Source: Carposina sasakii
Taxonomy: Eukaryota; Arthropoda; Insecta; Lepidoptera; Carposinidae
NCBI GenBank assembly: GCA_014607495.2
Contig: CP053156.1
Location: 5,766,001 to 5,830,000, forward strand
Direction of reading: 5' to 3'
Length of the DNA: 64,000 nucleotides
The notes under the pieces are model-generated. The model had not been told where the DNA came from and did no database searches. It saw nothing but the letters and a program-made list of their open reading frames with translations. The translations under genes were made by a program, and so were the position numbers. This document shows positions 26,023-64,000 of the stretch, in pieces (the first letter of the stretch is position 1; every line of letters begins with the position of its first letter).

Positions 26023-26275
26023 TATACATACATAGGTACATAAAATCAAACCACCTTCCCGGAGGGATAAACCTTCCAATATTCTGAAACTGTGTTTGTA
26101 TACAAAATGTACCAAATCTACAAAACACAATTCAGAACAATTCGTACCAATTCAAATTAAACTTATTGATAAATATAATGCATATTCACAGTTACAACAG
26201 AAAGAGCCAGTATACATCTCAACAGTTGGTAACTAAATACGTAACATTTCAGTCAACAAATCGACCAATCACGCT

Positions 26276-54624
<28,349 letters not shown>

Positions 54625-55809
54625 CTGTAACAAAAGAAATATAATTTTAAAATTATGTATTGAAATGGAAAGTAATAAATTACTATAAATATTTAGCATA
54701 AAATGTAAAAAAGATCACCGCCATCTAGTGTCAAGTAGCGGCACTAAGTTGAAAGGTAGTTTTTTTGCTTTATGCCGTGTTTAGTACGCTGTAATACCAT
54801 AGATGGCGCACAATAATTAAAACAAGAATATTCTCCATTTTTTCCGCGTAACCAAAATAATTAACAATGTAAACAGCATCTACTTTGTCCGTGTCTTGTA
54901 AATAAATTAGGTAATTAAAGAAGAATGAAGTTTTGTATACACGTTGGGAATATTTCCGTAGCAGTAGACGTGAATTAGGTAATCAAGGTACCTATACCTT
55001 GAAAAACGTAAATTCACTAGAAACAATACTTAATTCTAAAAAAACGTACATTCCAATAACGGTTAGATACCTAGCTCATCTGACGAATAAAGTTGATGTT
55101 GTCTCTATCTTGATCAAGTTTTAGAGAAAGACAGCATAAAATGTATCCTTCAGATAGGATAGGTAGCTTATCTGACTGTCATGAAAAATCGGCCATTAGA
55201 AACATTATTTTATTCTAAAAAACATACATACATAAATATATATAATTTATAGGTTATATCCATGCCGTGTTTATACCAAAAAACGTTGTTTAGGCCAACC
55301 AAAAATTAGAGTTCTCCATGGTATCTGCCTATGGTATCTACTTTTAACGGTGGCGCGTTAAAAATATTAATATGTAAGTAGTTTCAAACACTATAGACAC
55401 TTTGCTCAAACCATACACACTGAACGAACTTAGGTCTTAATTTGACAGAAAATCCAATGAGCTCTAACCCCCAAATCTCAAGTCTCACTCACTTACATCC
55501 AAACCACCTGTTATAAATCTCTGCTTACATCATTGAAGGCAAGTATCAGCAATGTCACGTAGGTATTTGCCGATTCGCGATGAAAGTGTCACGTTACATA
55601 ACACGCTTCCTCTTACATACTAAACAGTTAAATAACCGATTATATCCTAGGAATACACGTAACTATGTTTTCAATGTCCTAGTAACAGGTTTTTTTATTA
55701 TCCATGTTCCACTAAGTAAACATGTACCACCGTAGGCCGCATCTTGCTTAAAGGCAGGCACGATGGCGGTCAAATGCTTGCCTAACTAAAGTAACGAGTT
55801 ACCTATTTT
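54625..55809. other. AGAP upstream intron, no exon recognised
   Basis: No minus-strand frame here resembles an AGAP N-terminus. It includes two CTCF-like GCCATCTA motifs (54718, 54800) and a family 5 hairpin fragment (55079-55195). Confidence 0.6.
55079..55195. mobile_element. Hairpin MITE family 5, partial copy
   Basis: GTTGATGTTGTCTCTATCTTG and GAGAAAGACAGCATAAAATG match the inner part of 13360-13499. Confidence 0.65.
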
Positions 55810-56060
55810 GACGGCCGATTGGTGTAGTTGGTAGTGGCCCTGCCTGCGACGCCATAGGTCCTGGGTTCGAATCCCGGTAGGTGCAAACATTGATGTGATG
55901 AATATTGATGTTTGTTTCCGAGTCATGGATGTTTATATACTTATCTATGTATTTATATACCGTTGCTTAGTACCCACGACACAAGACCTTAGGGATCTTA
56001 GTGTGGGACTAAGTCAATGTGTTGTGAAGTGTGTGAATATTAAAAAAAAAAAAAAAAAAA
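55810..56060 (+). mobile_element. tRNA-derived SINE, copy 2
   Basis: GACGGCCGATTGGTGTAGTT head, B box GGTTCGAATCCC, conserved body, and an 18-base poly(A) tail at 56042-56060. Confidence 0.92.
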
Positions 56061-56066
56061 CCTAAA

Positions 56067-56305
56067 CTAGGGGACGCCCGCGACTTCATCCGCGTGGACT
56101 GCAGAAAAAACAGAATGTCGAAATTATCCGGGATAAAAATATTTTCCCGGGATAAAAGTAGCCTATGTGTTAATCCAGGGTGTCAGCTAACTCCATACCA
56201 AATTTTATTAAGACCGCTCCAGCCGTTTTCACGTGAAAGAGTAACAAACATCCATCCATCCATACTTACAAACTTTCGCGTTTATAATATTAAGTAGGTA
56301 GGATA
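56067..56305 (-). mobile_element. Helitron-like non-autonomous copy
   Basis: Lower end CTAGGGGACGCCCGCGACTT, upper end TCGCGTTTATAATATTAAG. Sits 6 bp past the SINE tail. Confidence 0.6.
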
Positions 56306-56373
56306 GTAAGATCACCATGTCTAAGTATTAGGTGTCTAGGTATTAGTACTTATCGCGAAAAAAAAGAATTAGA

Positions 56374-56946
56374 AAAAGAATTATTATTAAAAAAACAAAA
56401 TACCCGACTGCACACTAAAAAAAGAGTAAAACAAGCCACACAATAATATTGATCAATCAAATGCTAAAAACTAATTATGTAATACCGTTTAAACAATACC
56501 TATATTAAAATACACTACAATATGTGTTCGTAATCGATAGTTAAATAAACAGAAACTTATTTTGAATACAAATTTACTGAATATAATTTATAAATGTTGA
56601 TGGAAAGCATCGCAGGCGGGGACCAACAGAGGCTTATTTATAGTCATTTCGGTTGTGCACCATTTAGCAGAATTTTCGTTGGTGGCGGTCAAGGTGGTCC
56701 CCGCCTGCGATGCTTTCCATCAACATTTATAAATTATATTCAGTAAATTTGTATTCAAAATAAGTTTCTGTTTATTTAACTATCGATTACGAACACATAT
56801 TGTAGTGTATTTTAATATAGGTATTGTTTAAACGGTATTACATAATTAGTTTTTAGCATTTGATTGATCAATATTATTGTGTGGCTTGTTTTACTCTTTT
56901 TTTAGTGTGCAGTCGGGTATTTTGTTTTTTTAATAATAATTCTTTT
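56374..56946. repeat. Perfect 252-bp inverted repeat with 69-nt spacer
   Basis: Arms 56374-56625 and 56695-56946 are exact reverse complements by base-by-base reading, all pairs summing to coordinate 113320. Outer ends AAAAGAATTATTATTAAAAA, inner ends GCAGGCGGGGACCA. The 69-nt spacer is 56626-56694. No coding content. It could be a fold-back element, a recent inverted duplication or an assembly artefact. Confidence 0.96.
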
Positions 56947-57137
56947 ATTTATAACTTTTTAGCTGTTTTTATTTAACGAAAATGTTGTAGATGTAGAAGA
57001 CTATGTATATGTAAGTACCATTTTAAATTATTTCGACGACATTTGGCTTTAGATTACGAGTGATGTTACTCCGCAACATAAATTTACCGCCAATCTGGAC
57101 TGTTTGTAGTGAAGAAGAAAAAGAATTAGGTGAGTCA

Positions 57138-57368
57138 TTACTGCTGAAGATCCCGCAAACGTTTAAGTTCAGTTAATAAAGAACATTCGTCGTGGGGCCG
57201 GTCCAACAGCTTTTTTGGGTCAAGTGTTTTTATTGCTAACCCAGCAAGTGTTTTAACACGGCTTAGGGCTACATAAGCCTGGCCCTTTGCAAACACGTTT
57301 GATAGGTCCACGACAGCCCGATCCAAGGTGGTACCTTGCAGTTTGTGTACCGTTACAGCCCGTCAGCA
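57138..57368 (-). pseudogene. Pif1-like helicase, C-terminal fragment
   Basis: Minus-strand frame [20 protein letters not shown], then [20 protein letters not shown] and a tail to a stop at 57138. VHKLQG and GQAYVALSR are helicase motifs V and VI. An in-frame stop lies just upstream and the sequence before it is GC-rich and unrelated. It probably comes from a Helitron of a different lineage from 44836-45627; a cellular Pif1 copy is less likely. Confidence 0.82.
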
Positions 57369-57474
57369 TATCCCCCTCCGCACCGCGCCGCGCGCCGCAT
57401 GCCAGGCCACGCCCTATCTTTTTGCTTGCTAACGCATGAGTTGCTTTGCGTTGACGCAGAATTAACATGTTCCC

Positions 57475-57798
57475 GTGGGAATTTTGAGAAAAAACGTATC
57501 CTATATTAATTACTCCCGTGATTGAAATGAATCTAATGATACCGCATACATATTTTTGTTGTTTAAAGGGAAATTTAGAAAAAATATTATTATGTCTTTA
57601 TCCCGTGGGACTTTTATGATAAAATGTATCCTATGACACTCCCGTAATCAAGACAAATCTAACGATACCTCATACATCAAAATCCATCAAGCCGTTTAGG
57701 CTACAGGAGGTCACAAAGGAACAGACATACATACATACATACATATGTGTTAAACACAATACCACTCCTTTGCGTCGCGCAGTCGGGTAAAAACAGCA
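57475..57798 (+). mobile_element. Probable Helitron 3' remnant
   Basis: Repeated motifs CCCGTGGGA and TATCCTATG, an (ACAT)n run at 57726-57742, and the end TTGCGTCGCGCAGTCGGGTA AAAACAGC, like a hairpin plus AACAGC(TAG). The CTAG itself is lost, so the class is tentative. Confidence 0.4.
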
Positions 57799-57833
57799 TC
57801 GCTCATCATTATCATTTCCTAATAACATATACT

Positions 57834-57918
57834 AAACGTAACTGTTGGATCTTCTTTACGATCATGCAGTTCTGGCTACCCAAATTCGGGAACACACGTA
57901 GCCATGTATGTATATATA
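57834..57918 (+). repeat. Interspersed repeat R, copy 3
   Basis: AAACGTAACTGTTGGATCTT to CCAAATTCGGGAACACACGT and a TATGTATATATA end touching MITE family 1. Confidence 0.65.
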
Positions 57919-58167
57919 CAGGGTGTAACAAAAAGGTATGTTAAGCGAAAAGCTACGTAAATAGCCCAATGTAGAGAACCTATCCACAAAATTTGAGACT
58001 CGAAATCACATGTTTATATTTCAAGATTGTATGAAAATTCCTGAGATATTTAAAAATTCTCCATACCATCGGGAAAAATAAACATGTGATTTCGAGTCTC
58101 AAATTTTGTGAATAGGTTCTCTATAGTGGGCTATTTACGCTTAACATACCTTTTCTGTTACACTCTG
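57919..58167. mobile_element. MITE family 1, full copy
   Basis: 249 bp, ends CAGGGTGTAACAAAAAGG and CCTTTTCTGTTACACTCTG, TA flanks. A short deletion removes GTAGCTTTTC near the right end. Confidence 0.92.
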
Positions 58168-58598
58168 TATATCATCATTCCATCGATAAATATTTTATTG
58201 GTGTTTCCTAACAATTAATTTAGATTTAAGTTAGGAGTTTCAACATTTCCTGTATTTTACTGTGGGTATCGATCTAGTGCATCTAGCTACCTTGACTAAG
58301 TTATTCGAAAAAATCAACCTTTTCCTATCGAGGCTCCACGTAAACGTCTACAGACTCTATGAACTGTGACAAATGATAGAGTTGCGCACGCGCCGATCTT
58401 ACTTAGAAAGCGCAGTTTTTGTTGCTTTTGCTATTAGAGGGCAGAGGAATGCTATTGTGACTGCCTGTCAGCTGTCAATGCTCTCTCAATCATTTGAAGT
58501 AGGTACTTAGCTACAACGTAAAGTACCTACGTATCTAATCAAATTGTATGCCAAAAATGGAGGTGTATAATCAACTCAAAGGAGCTTTTTGGTAATAA

Positions 58599-58760
58599 TG
58601 TCTCCGATCGTATTTCGATTTTGATGTCCAATCTTAACGGAAATCAGCCAAATGCGCCAGAGATATTATAGTGCACAAGTGTGTGCGCGCAAATACAGGT
58701 GCACTCTCTATTCCTTCTTTCTTAGTCCAATGGGACGGAAAGCCGACACGGTTCTCTAGT
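58599..58760 (+). repeat. LINE-like 3' fragment
   Basis: CTCCGATCGTATTTCG, CGCCAGAGATATTATAGTG, CAGGTGCACTCTCTATTCC and CCAATGGGACGGAAAGCCG. This order of motifs is a frequent lepidopteran repeat (from memory, not searched). A shorter piece is at 61327-61377. Confidence 0.55.
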
Positions 58761-59665
58761 CGTGTAACAAACAGTCAAATCTATTCAGTGTGTAGGATAC
58801 CAGTAAACTTGTAGGTAAGTCCTAATAATTGCATGGTCCATTTAAGAGATTGATCTCTATGTAAAATTGATAAAAAGGAAAAAAAAAATCTGAAGTACTT
58901 AACTGCCGTGCTGTTAATGCGATGTTATGTTTGAAAAATTCATAAAATCCGGCAATAGGCGGTCAGTAAGAATCACAAATCATCACATCGCATTATAAAT
59001 ATTAATACACCGATGAATATGAATTACTCGTTCATATTCAAATACTAGACAAAGGTGAGCCCATCCATTTGGGGTCATTAGCGACAAATTCCCGCAGTAA
59101 ATTAGTTTTATTGCCTTTTCAGGATATAAATCAAATCTAACTTAGGGTAAACAGGACCCCTTTGAATCTACGAAAAGGTGTAAAGTACTGTTTGTTACTC
59201 TTTCACGCCTTAAACTACTAGGATTTAGATGAAACTTGCCAGTTATGTAGCTTACCTATAGTTAAATCATAATAACATAGGTACCGAGAAAGAATACCCG
59301 AAAGCCCCAGAATTAAACCGGGGAGTTTGTAGCAGTGATGCCGTATTGGATCTTCCATTACTAAAAATTTTAAATAATCTTTCATATTTAAAAGTTCTAG
59401 CAACTATAGACCTGCATTTTACACTTTGCAGACCAATTAAGCACTGTTAGCGATTTATCCTCGAAATGTACAGCGCCAATCTTGCTTAGAAGTTGTGCTT
59501 AACATTCATGGGACAGACAGACACACCCATAGACGTATTTTACGACGTAGTAAAATTGGGTGTATTGTATTTAATTCGTGTTTGGGTGTCACACATGATT
59601 AACAGGTTACAGCGCAATAAAATGACACTGATGCGTGTAAACAATTTTATTGAGTTTATAATAAT

Positions 59666-59910
59666 GACGGCCGATTGGTCTAGTAGGTAGTGACCCTGCC
59701 TACGACGCCATAGGTCCTGGGTTCGAATCCCGGTAGGTGCAAACATTGATATGATGAATATTGATGTTTGTTTCCGAGTCATGGATGTTTCTATACTTAT
59801 CTATGTATTTATATACCGTTACTTAGCACCCACGACACAAGACCATAGGGATCTTAGTGTGGGACTAGGTTAATGTGTTGTGTAGTGTGTGAATATTATT
59901 ATTATTATAT
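59666..59910 (+). mobile_element. tRNA-derived SINE, copy 3
   Basis: GACGGCCGATTGGTCTAGTA head, B box GGTTCGAATCCC, body as in the other copies, ending in an ATT repeat. Confidence 0.92.
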
Positions 59911-59934
59911 CTCTGTTTAAATTCTCGGGACTAC

Positions 59935-60585
59935 AGAGTCCCGGTCCTTTGAGAGGCGTGCATCGGGCCGTGGCCAAGATGTAGAGGCCCTTTTTAGAGA
60001 ACTTTAATATGGTGTGGGATACACATGGCGGATACCATCGCCGACCGCACAATATGATACATCCGGCGATGGTCCCCGCCATGTGCAAGACTTTTGGAGT
60101 GCAGATCTATGTCATGCGATGGAAACAAAGGTCATGGGCTATGGGGCTGAATGTTGGGTGGGGTTGGGTAACTGGGCTATTGAAGGAGACTAACGGACGC
60201 CTGCCATTACAACTAAGTCTCATAATTGTTTGGTGGCAGGCGGTGATTCGCCGACTCATTTCATGGGCCCCCTGAAACGGCCGCACGCATGGAGCGACAA
60301 AGGGGGCAACATTTGGTGAGCGGCTAGGGTGGAGGGATGCCCCTGGACTTTGAACCGAAGCCAACTCGCCATTTACTGACGGGCACGTCCACCCTCGAGC
60401 TGTCATAGCTCTCGCGATTCCACTCTGCCCGGCCGGCGAAGGCAAGGCAGAGGTGGGGGAACTGTTCCTCGTCAGACCTCACTCCGGCGCCGGAGATGAG
60501 GAACAGGGTCTTCCCCCGGGAGTACGTCAGGTCCGTGGGAACGCTACCTCCCAACAGCTCGCCACAAGCTGCCCTGCGGGCTTAT
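59935..60585 (+). repeat. GC-rich repeat-like block
   Basis: About 650 bp of GC-rich sequence in AT-rich surroundings, with ATT repeats on both sides (59893-59908 and 60585-60603). Plus frames hold fragments such as FHSARPAKARQRWGN and VFPREYVRSVGTLPP but stops interrupt them. An (ATT)n-tailed retroelement end is likely; I cannot name it. Confidence 0.5.
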
Positions 60586-60699
60586 TAATATTATTATTAT
60601 TATAATATGAACGACAATAGGCAAATACTATACTAGTGATGTGCCAATTAATCCCCACTAGTTAATACATATTGTAAATACCTATTATATATATAAATA

Positions 60700-60892
60700 T
60701 TATAGGTACAAAAGTAATTTGCTTGTTTGTTACCACTTCACGCATTATCTTCAACTAATCTTTTTGAAAGTCATAATTTTGCATTCATACCATACTCGTT
60801 TACTTACGAGTATTATGTAGTTAAAAACACGGAGAAGGATATAGGCTATATTCTTTAGACCATGGAGACGAAGTCATGGGTAACAGCTAGTA
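60700..60892 (+). mobile_element. Helitron-like 3' part
   Basis: Body TATAGGCTATATTC and end GAGACGAAGTCATGGGTAAC AGCTAG followed by T. The 5' end is uncertain. Confidence 0.5.
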
Positions 60893-62654
60893 AATAAGGG
60901 TAAGCGTTTTAGATAATTAACCTTAAAAAAAACAATGTCTATAAGAATACAAATCTAAGTAAGTAGTTATAATTTTCTAGTAACTAATTTCTATTTCCTA
61001 AAAAAGAAAAGGAAAAAAGCGATAAAATAAAAAACTCCAAATAAAAATATAATATCAAAGTAACATAGCTATGAGACCAGCTTCGACCTCATAACCCTGC
61101 ATTAGGAGGTATTGATGTAGGGATTACGCCCCTCCCTCCAGATTAGGAGCCAAAATTACTATTTGCTAGTGCCAAATAGGGTAGATTTTGTGCTTATTCA
61201 AATACTTCTCTCTAGACGTCCTAGCAAAAAAGGAATAGGTTAAGGATCGGTTTTCCTCAGAATTGGAATTGTATGTAGGCACGATGTTTTTTGTAATAAT
61301 AACATAGGATAGGTAGGTATGATGATGATCTCCGACCGTATTTCGGCCAAGGCCAGGTACGCAGGAGATATTATAGTGATAGTATAGGTATTAGGTATAC
61401 TATTAAGCACTCGACGGAAAGTTAATAAAAAAATTGGTGTTCATATAACGTCTCATAGCCAAACACAAATCGTGGATTTTTCCTAGTTTGACCTAAGATG
61501 TAAAGTTTTCTACTTTTAACAATTTCATATCACTAGAGGCACAAGAATATAGTTGAAACGATATAGAAACAGTGGGAATTATAAATGTCTCGAACTAGAA
61601 CCTTGAACTAAACATGACGTATGTGCAGGAAGGGAACTATAGGGTTTCCTGCATGAAGGTTAATACGTGTTGCTTACTAATTATTTAATTATAAGTAAAA
61701 GTATAGAGTTACAACATTGAAACTTTCCAAGATAAAAAGTACCTTATATGATACTTAACTGCCCTTAATCTCATTCTATGTATACTTTAGTACCCACAGT
61801 AAAAAATCTTAATGCGCAATGTCTAAAGGTGATGATATTTTAAGGGCATTTCAATTTAAAGAGTCAGTTTTGACAAGGTTTTCTTTCACCAAAGATTAAG
61901 GGTTCATACACGAAGGGATCATAACGCATGTCAACGTTAACTCACTACCTATAACAATTAATCAAATCTTTAGTAAAATAAAGTTATACTTACAAACAGT
62001 TGATTAGCGTTCCAAAAACCAGCGGTATATGTAGGATTACCGTAATTTACCTAAATTACCTAATATTTACCGTCACGTTTGCAAAATTTGACCTAGGTCA
62101 TTTGGGGTGAAATTTAATACCCAAGCAGATAGATTCTTATAGAAGCCCAAGGCAGTAACCTGATAGCATAAAACCCCGTTGAATCATAAGTCAGTCGGTA
62201 TAGAGTTACGCAAACTTACAAGAGTGGGGTACGCGAAATGCTTTTAGTGACAGAGGTATTAAGTTTCTGCCCTCTTGAATACAATGCCTTATTATTACTT
62301 ACAATGTAAAAGATGAAATGGAAACGCCTGTATTGCATCATCAATAAAATTAAAGAAAGGTCCGATTTTTCCACTGATCCTAGGTCTATTTGAAGAATAA
62401 AGTTGAAGTGGTCTCTAACTTCATCATCATCATCATCATCAAGAACTGCAGGATCATAAGGGAGATACCAGAGCCACGCTTATCGCCTTGGAGGGCATTC
62501 TCTTTAGTCGACTCTAGCACAGGTATAATGTTTAATTGAGAAAATTAAAAATTGTAACAGTAAATAGCTAATATTATGTAGATTAGATTATCAACTAATA
62601 TTAATTTTATCAGCAAACAAACCCATTGGAATTATTGGCATGATAATGAGTTAA
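60893..62654. other. No recognised gene
   Basis: AT-rich. Only a LINE-like piece (61327-61377) and a CATCATCATCATCATC run (62424-62440) are noticeable. Confidence 0.5.
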
Positions 62655-63076
62655 CCCATACTTGGCTGCCGTACCCATTTGGGAACACTTAATTATTGAG
62701 GGTAGAAAAAAAAAGTATTGATAACAGAGGAAATATTGATACATTTTTGAGTAGTTCGAAGTACTCTGATTTAATTTGCAATAATAAGTTTTAGCTATAA
62801 TTTGTGATTTTGTGATAGTGATTTTCTGAAATTTCTTAACGAGATCGTCGTGGAGGTATGTATTGTTTTTCAAATATTATTAAATGTAGACAAATATAAA
62901 CACCATGCTTACTTAAAATTATATGAAATTCAATAAATAATTATTGATTTGTGCTATATTGCAGTTACGTATAATAAGAATATAAGTTTTTGTGACATTC
63001 AAAATATTGCTGTGCCAATTTGGGTACAGTGGCCACAAGAGAACTAATATTATCTAATTTCATTCAGAGTTTTAAA

Positions 63077-64000
63077 ATGAGTCCTAGGCGTAGATATAGT
63101 GCCAGTAACAACTTTGAAGGCTTAGAAAAGGCCATATATTCCATCCTAGAAGATAATGACGGATTGGAGTATGATCTAGCTATAATTCCACCAGAACCCA
63201 GTGTTGTTACTGACGTAGAAGAGGGTTTTGATGACGATTCTCCACCTAACTTGCCGAATGATGTTCCCGGAAATGTTGAGGTATTTGTCCGCAATGTTGG
63301 TGTTCTTTCGGATTCAGAAAATAGCAGCGATGGTGAGCCATTAGCTACCAAAAGAGCCCGAATTAGATACAATCTACCTCAAGCAAATTATCATCCAAAT
63401 ATACCAAGTTCCTCCACATCGAATACTCCAGTTTGGCGTTAGTGTACCCCAAATTATACAAACTCCTATACAGAAACTGACAGTCAAAAACAAAACGAGA
63501 ACCGCATGGAAGAAGCAGTGAAAGATCTTGCTCCTGTAAAAATATTTGAAATGTTTTTTGATGATGAAGTATTTGCCATGGTTGCTGACTATAGTAACTT
63601 ATACTCTAATCAAAATAATAGTACGAATAGTACGAAAACTTGCGGATATGCTTATGAAAAAGTTCAACCAGTGGAATACTTTCCATGAAAATATTTCCAT
63701 GCTCTTCTATGCTGCTCTGGGGGTGAAAAAAAAAACATATAATACTACAGCTGCTTCTCTTTCCGGGTATACTGTACAAGTCAGTAGAGGGACAAGAGGG
63801 TTTTGGTGTTTTGTAGGCGATGGGCTGACCACCTGTACATACTAACCGAACTTGTACATCTCAACTATACCCTCAAAATTGGTCAGAAGTGGCACCACGT
63901 GGTTCTGTCGGCCCTTGGTGCTCTGCCTACCTCATAAGGGATAAAGGCGTGATTATATTATATATGTGAAATATTTCCATAGATGAGTCCATGGTGAAAT
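63077..64000 (+). pseudogene. piggyBac-type transposase, broken
   Basis: From MSPRRRYSASN an acidic N-terminal region runs to an in-frame TAG at 63440-63442, then continues in the same frame with PVKIFEMFFDDEVF and NLYSNQNN, the start of the piggyBac transposase domain. Near 63620 a direct repeat (AATAGTACG) marks a deletion with frame change, after which KLADMLMKKFNQWNTFHENIS follows. A retroelement insertion then separates this from ISIDESMVK at 63971-64000. Three independent lesions make it a pseudogene. I chose Met at 63077 over 63020 because the earlier codons lie in subterminal-looking repeat sequence. Confidence 0.8.
63698..63967 (+). mobile_element. Short retroelement insertion in the transposase
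   Basis: AAATATTTCCAT occurs on both sides (about 63686-63697 and 63968-63979), a 12-bp target duplication. The insert includes GGCGATGGGCTGACCACCTG and GCTCTGCCTACCTCATAAGG GATAAAGGCGTG, motifs I know from 3' ends of lepidopteran non-LTR elements or SINEs, and ends in a TATATT-rich tail. Confidence 0.8.

Larger units (their letters stand above)
21475..26275 (-). other. Possible long 3' UTR of AGAP with poly(A) signal near 21488
   Basis: Below the AGAP stop codon no other gene is seen. From about 21490 to 22030 the plus strand is strongly A-rich and T-poor, as expected for a transcribed minus-strand UTR. AATAAA lies on the minus strand at 21488-21493, followed by TGTTATTTGT. If real, the UTR would be about 4.8 kb and contain a MITE (25763-26022) and other repeats. 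An earlier end, or a separate transcript, is equally possible. Confidence 0.3.
62655..64000 (+). mobile_element. piggyBac-like element, 5' part, running off the edge
   Basis: Preceded by TTAA at 62651-62654 and starting CCCATACTTGGCTGCC, with CCCATTTGGG shortly after, like piggyBac ends (TTAA target, CCC start, short inner palindrome). A piggyBac-type transposase frame follows from 63077. The 3' end lies outside the window, so the right duplication cannot be checked. Confidence 0.7.

Noticed and set aside
59540..59782. A minus-strand frame containing FAPTGIRTQDLWRRRQG
   Set aside because: It is the antisense of the SINE head with the TTCGAATCCCGG box, a common false protein in annotations.

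Overview
The window is AT-rich nuclear DNA from an arthropod, most probably a moth or butterfly. The evidence is one long multi-exon animal gene, tRNA-derived SINEs, Helitron ends of the TCTATACTAATATTATAAA...CTAG|T type, LINE tails ending in the EAYVQQWT motif, and many hairpin MITEs with TA target duplications. No bacterial, viral or organellar feature is seen, and the species cannot be named from the sequence alone.

The one host gene I can support is an AGAP/centaurin-gamma gene (CenG1A type: GTPase-like domain, PH domain, ArfGAP zinc finger, ankyrin). It lies on the minus strand from 54624 down to a stop codon at 26276. I read 15 coding exons from splice sites and protein continuity. Their lengths sum to 2711 nt and every junction keeps phase, giving 903 residues plus the stop. 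The exon or exons before 54624, with the true start codon, were not found and probably lie beyond the right edge. One intron, 38248-54102, is almost 16 kb and packed with transposons. A CpG-rich stretch at 36429-36900 with an in-frame ATG at 36428 may start a shorter isoform lacking the GTPase domain. The 3' UTR may run to a poly(A) signal near 21488.

Region 1-21.5 kb has no host gene I can recognise. It holds Helitron-like copies, MITEs, two LINE reverse-transcriptase fragments, a SINE, and a 2150-bp hAT-like element (18254-20403) with a perfect 8-bp target duplication and a nested LINE. Region 38.2-54.1 kb (the long intron) holds a 792-bp Helitron with a helicase fragment, itself inserted in an older MITE, and a 1.4-kb inverted-repeat element carrying a nested MITE.

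Region 54.6-64 kb holds two more SINEs, a striking perfect 252-bp inverted repeat (56374-56946), a Pif1-like helicase fragment, a GC-rich repeat block, and at the right edge the 5' part of a decayed piggyBac-like element. Its transposase frame is broken by a stop, a deletion and a retroelement insertion.

The AGAP protein would act on small Arf GTPases at membranes. Everything else looks like mobile-element debris, often nested, which gives a relative order of insertions.
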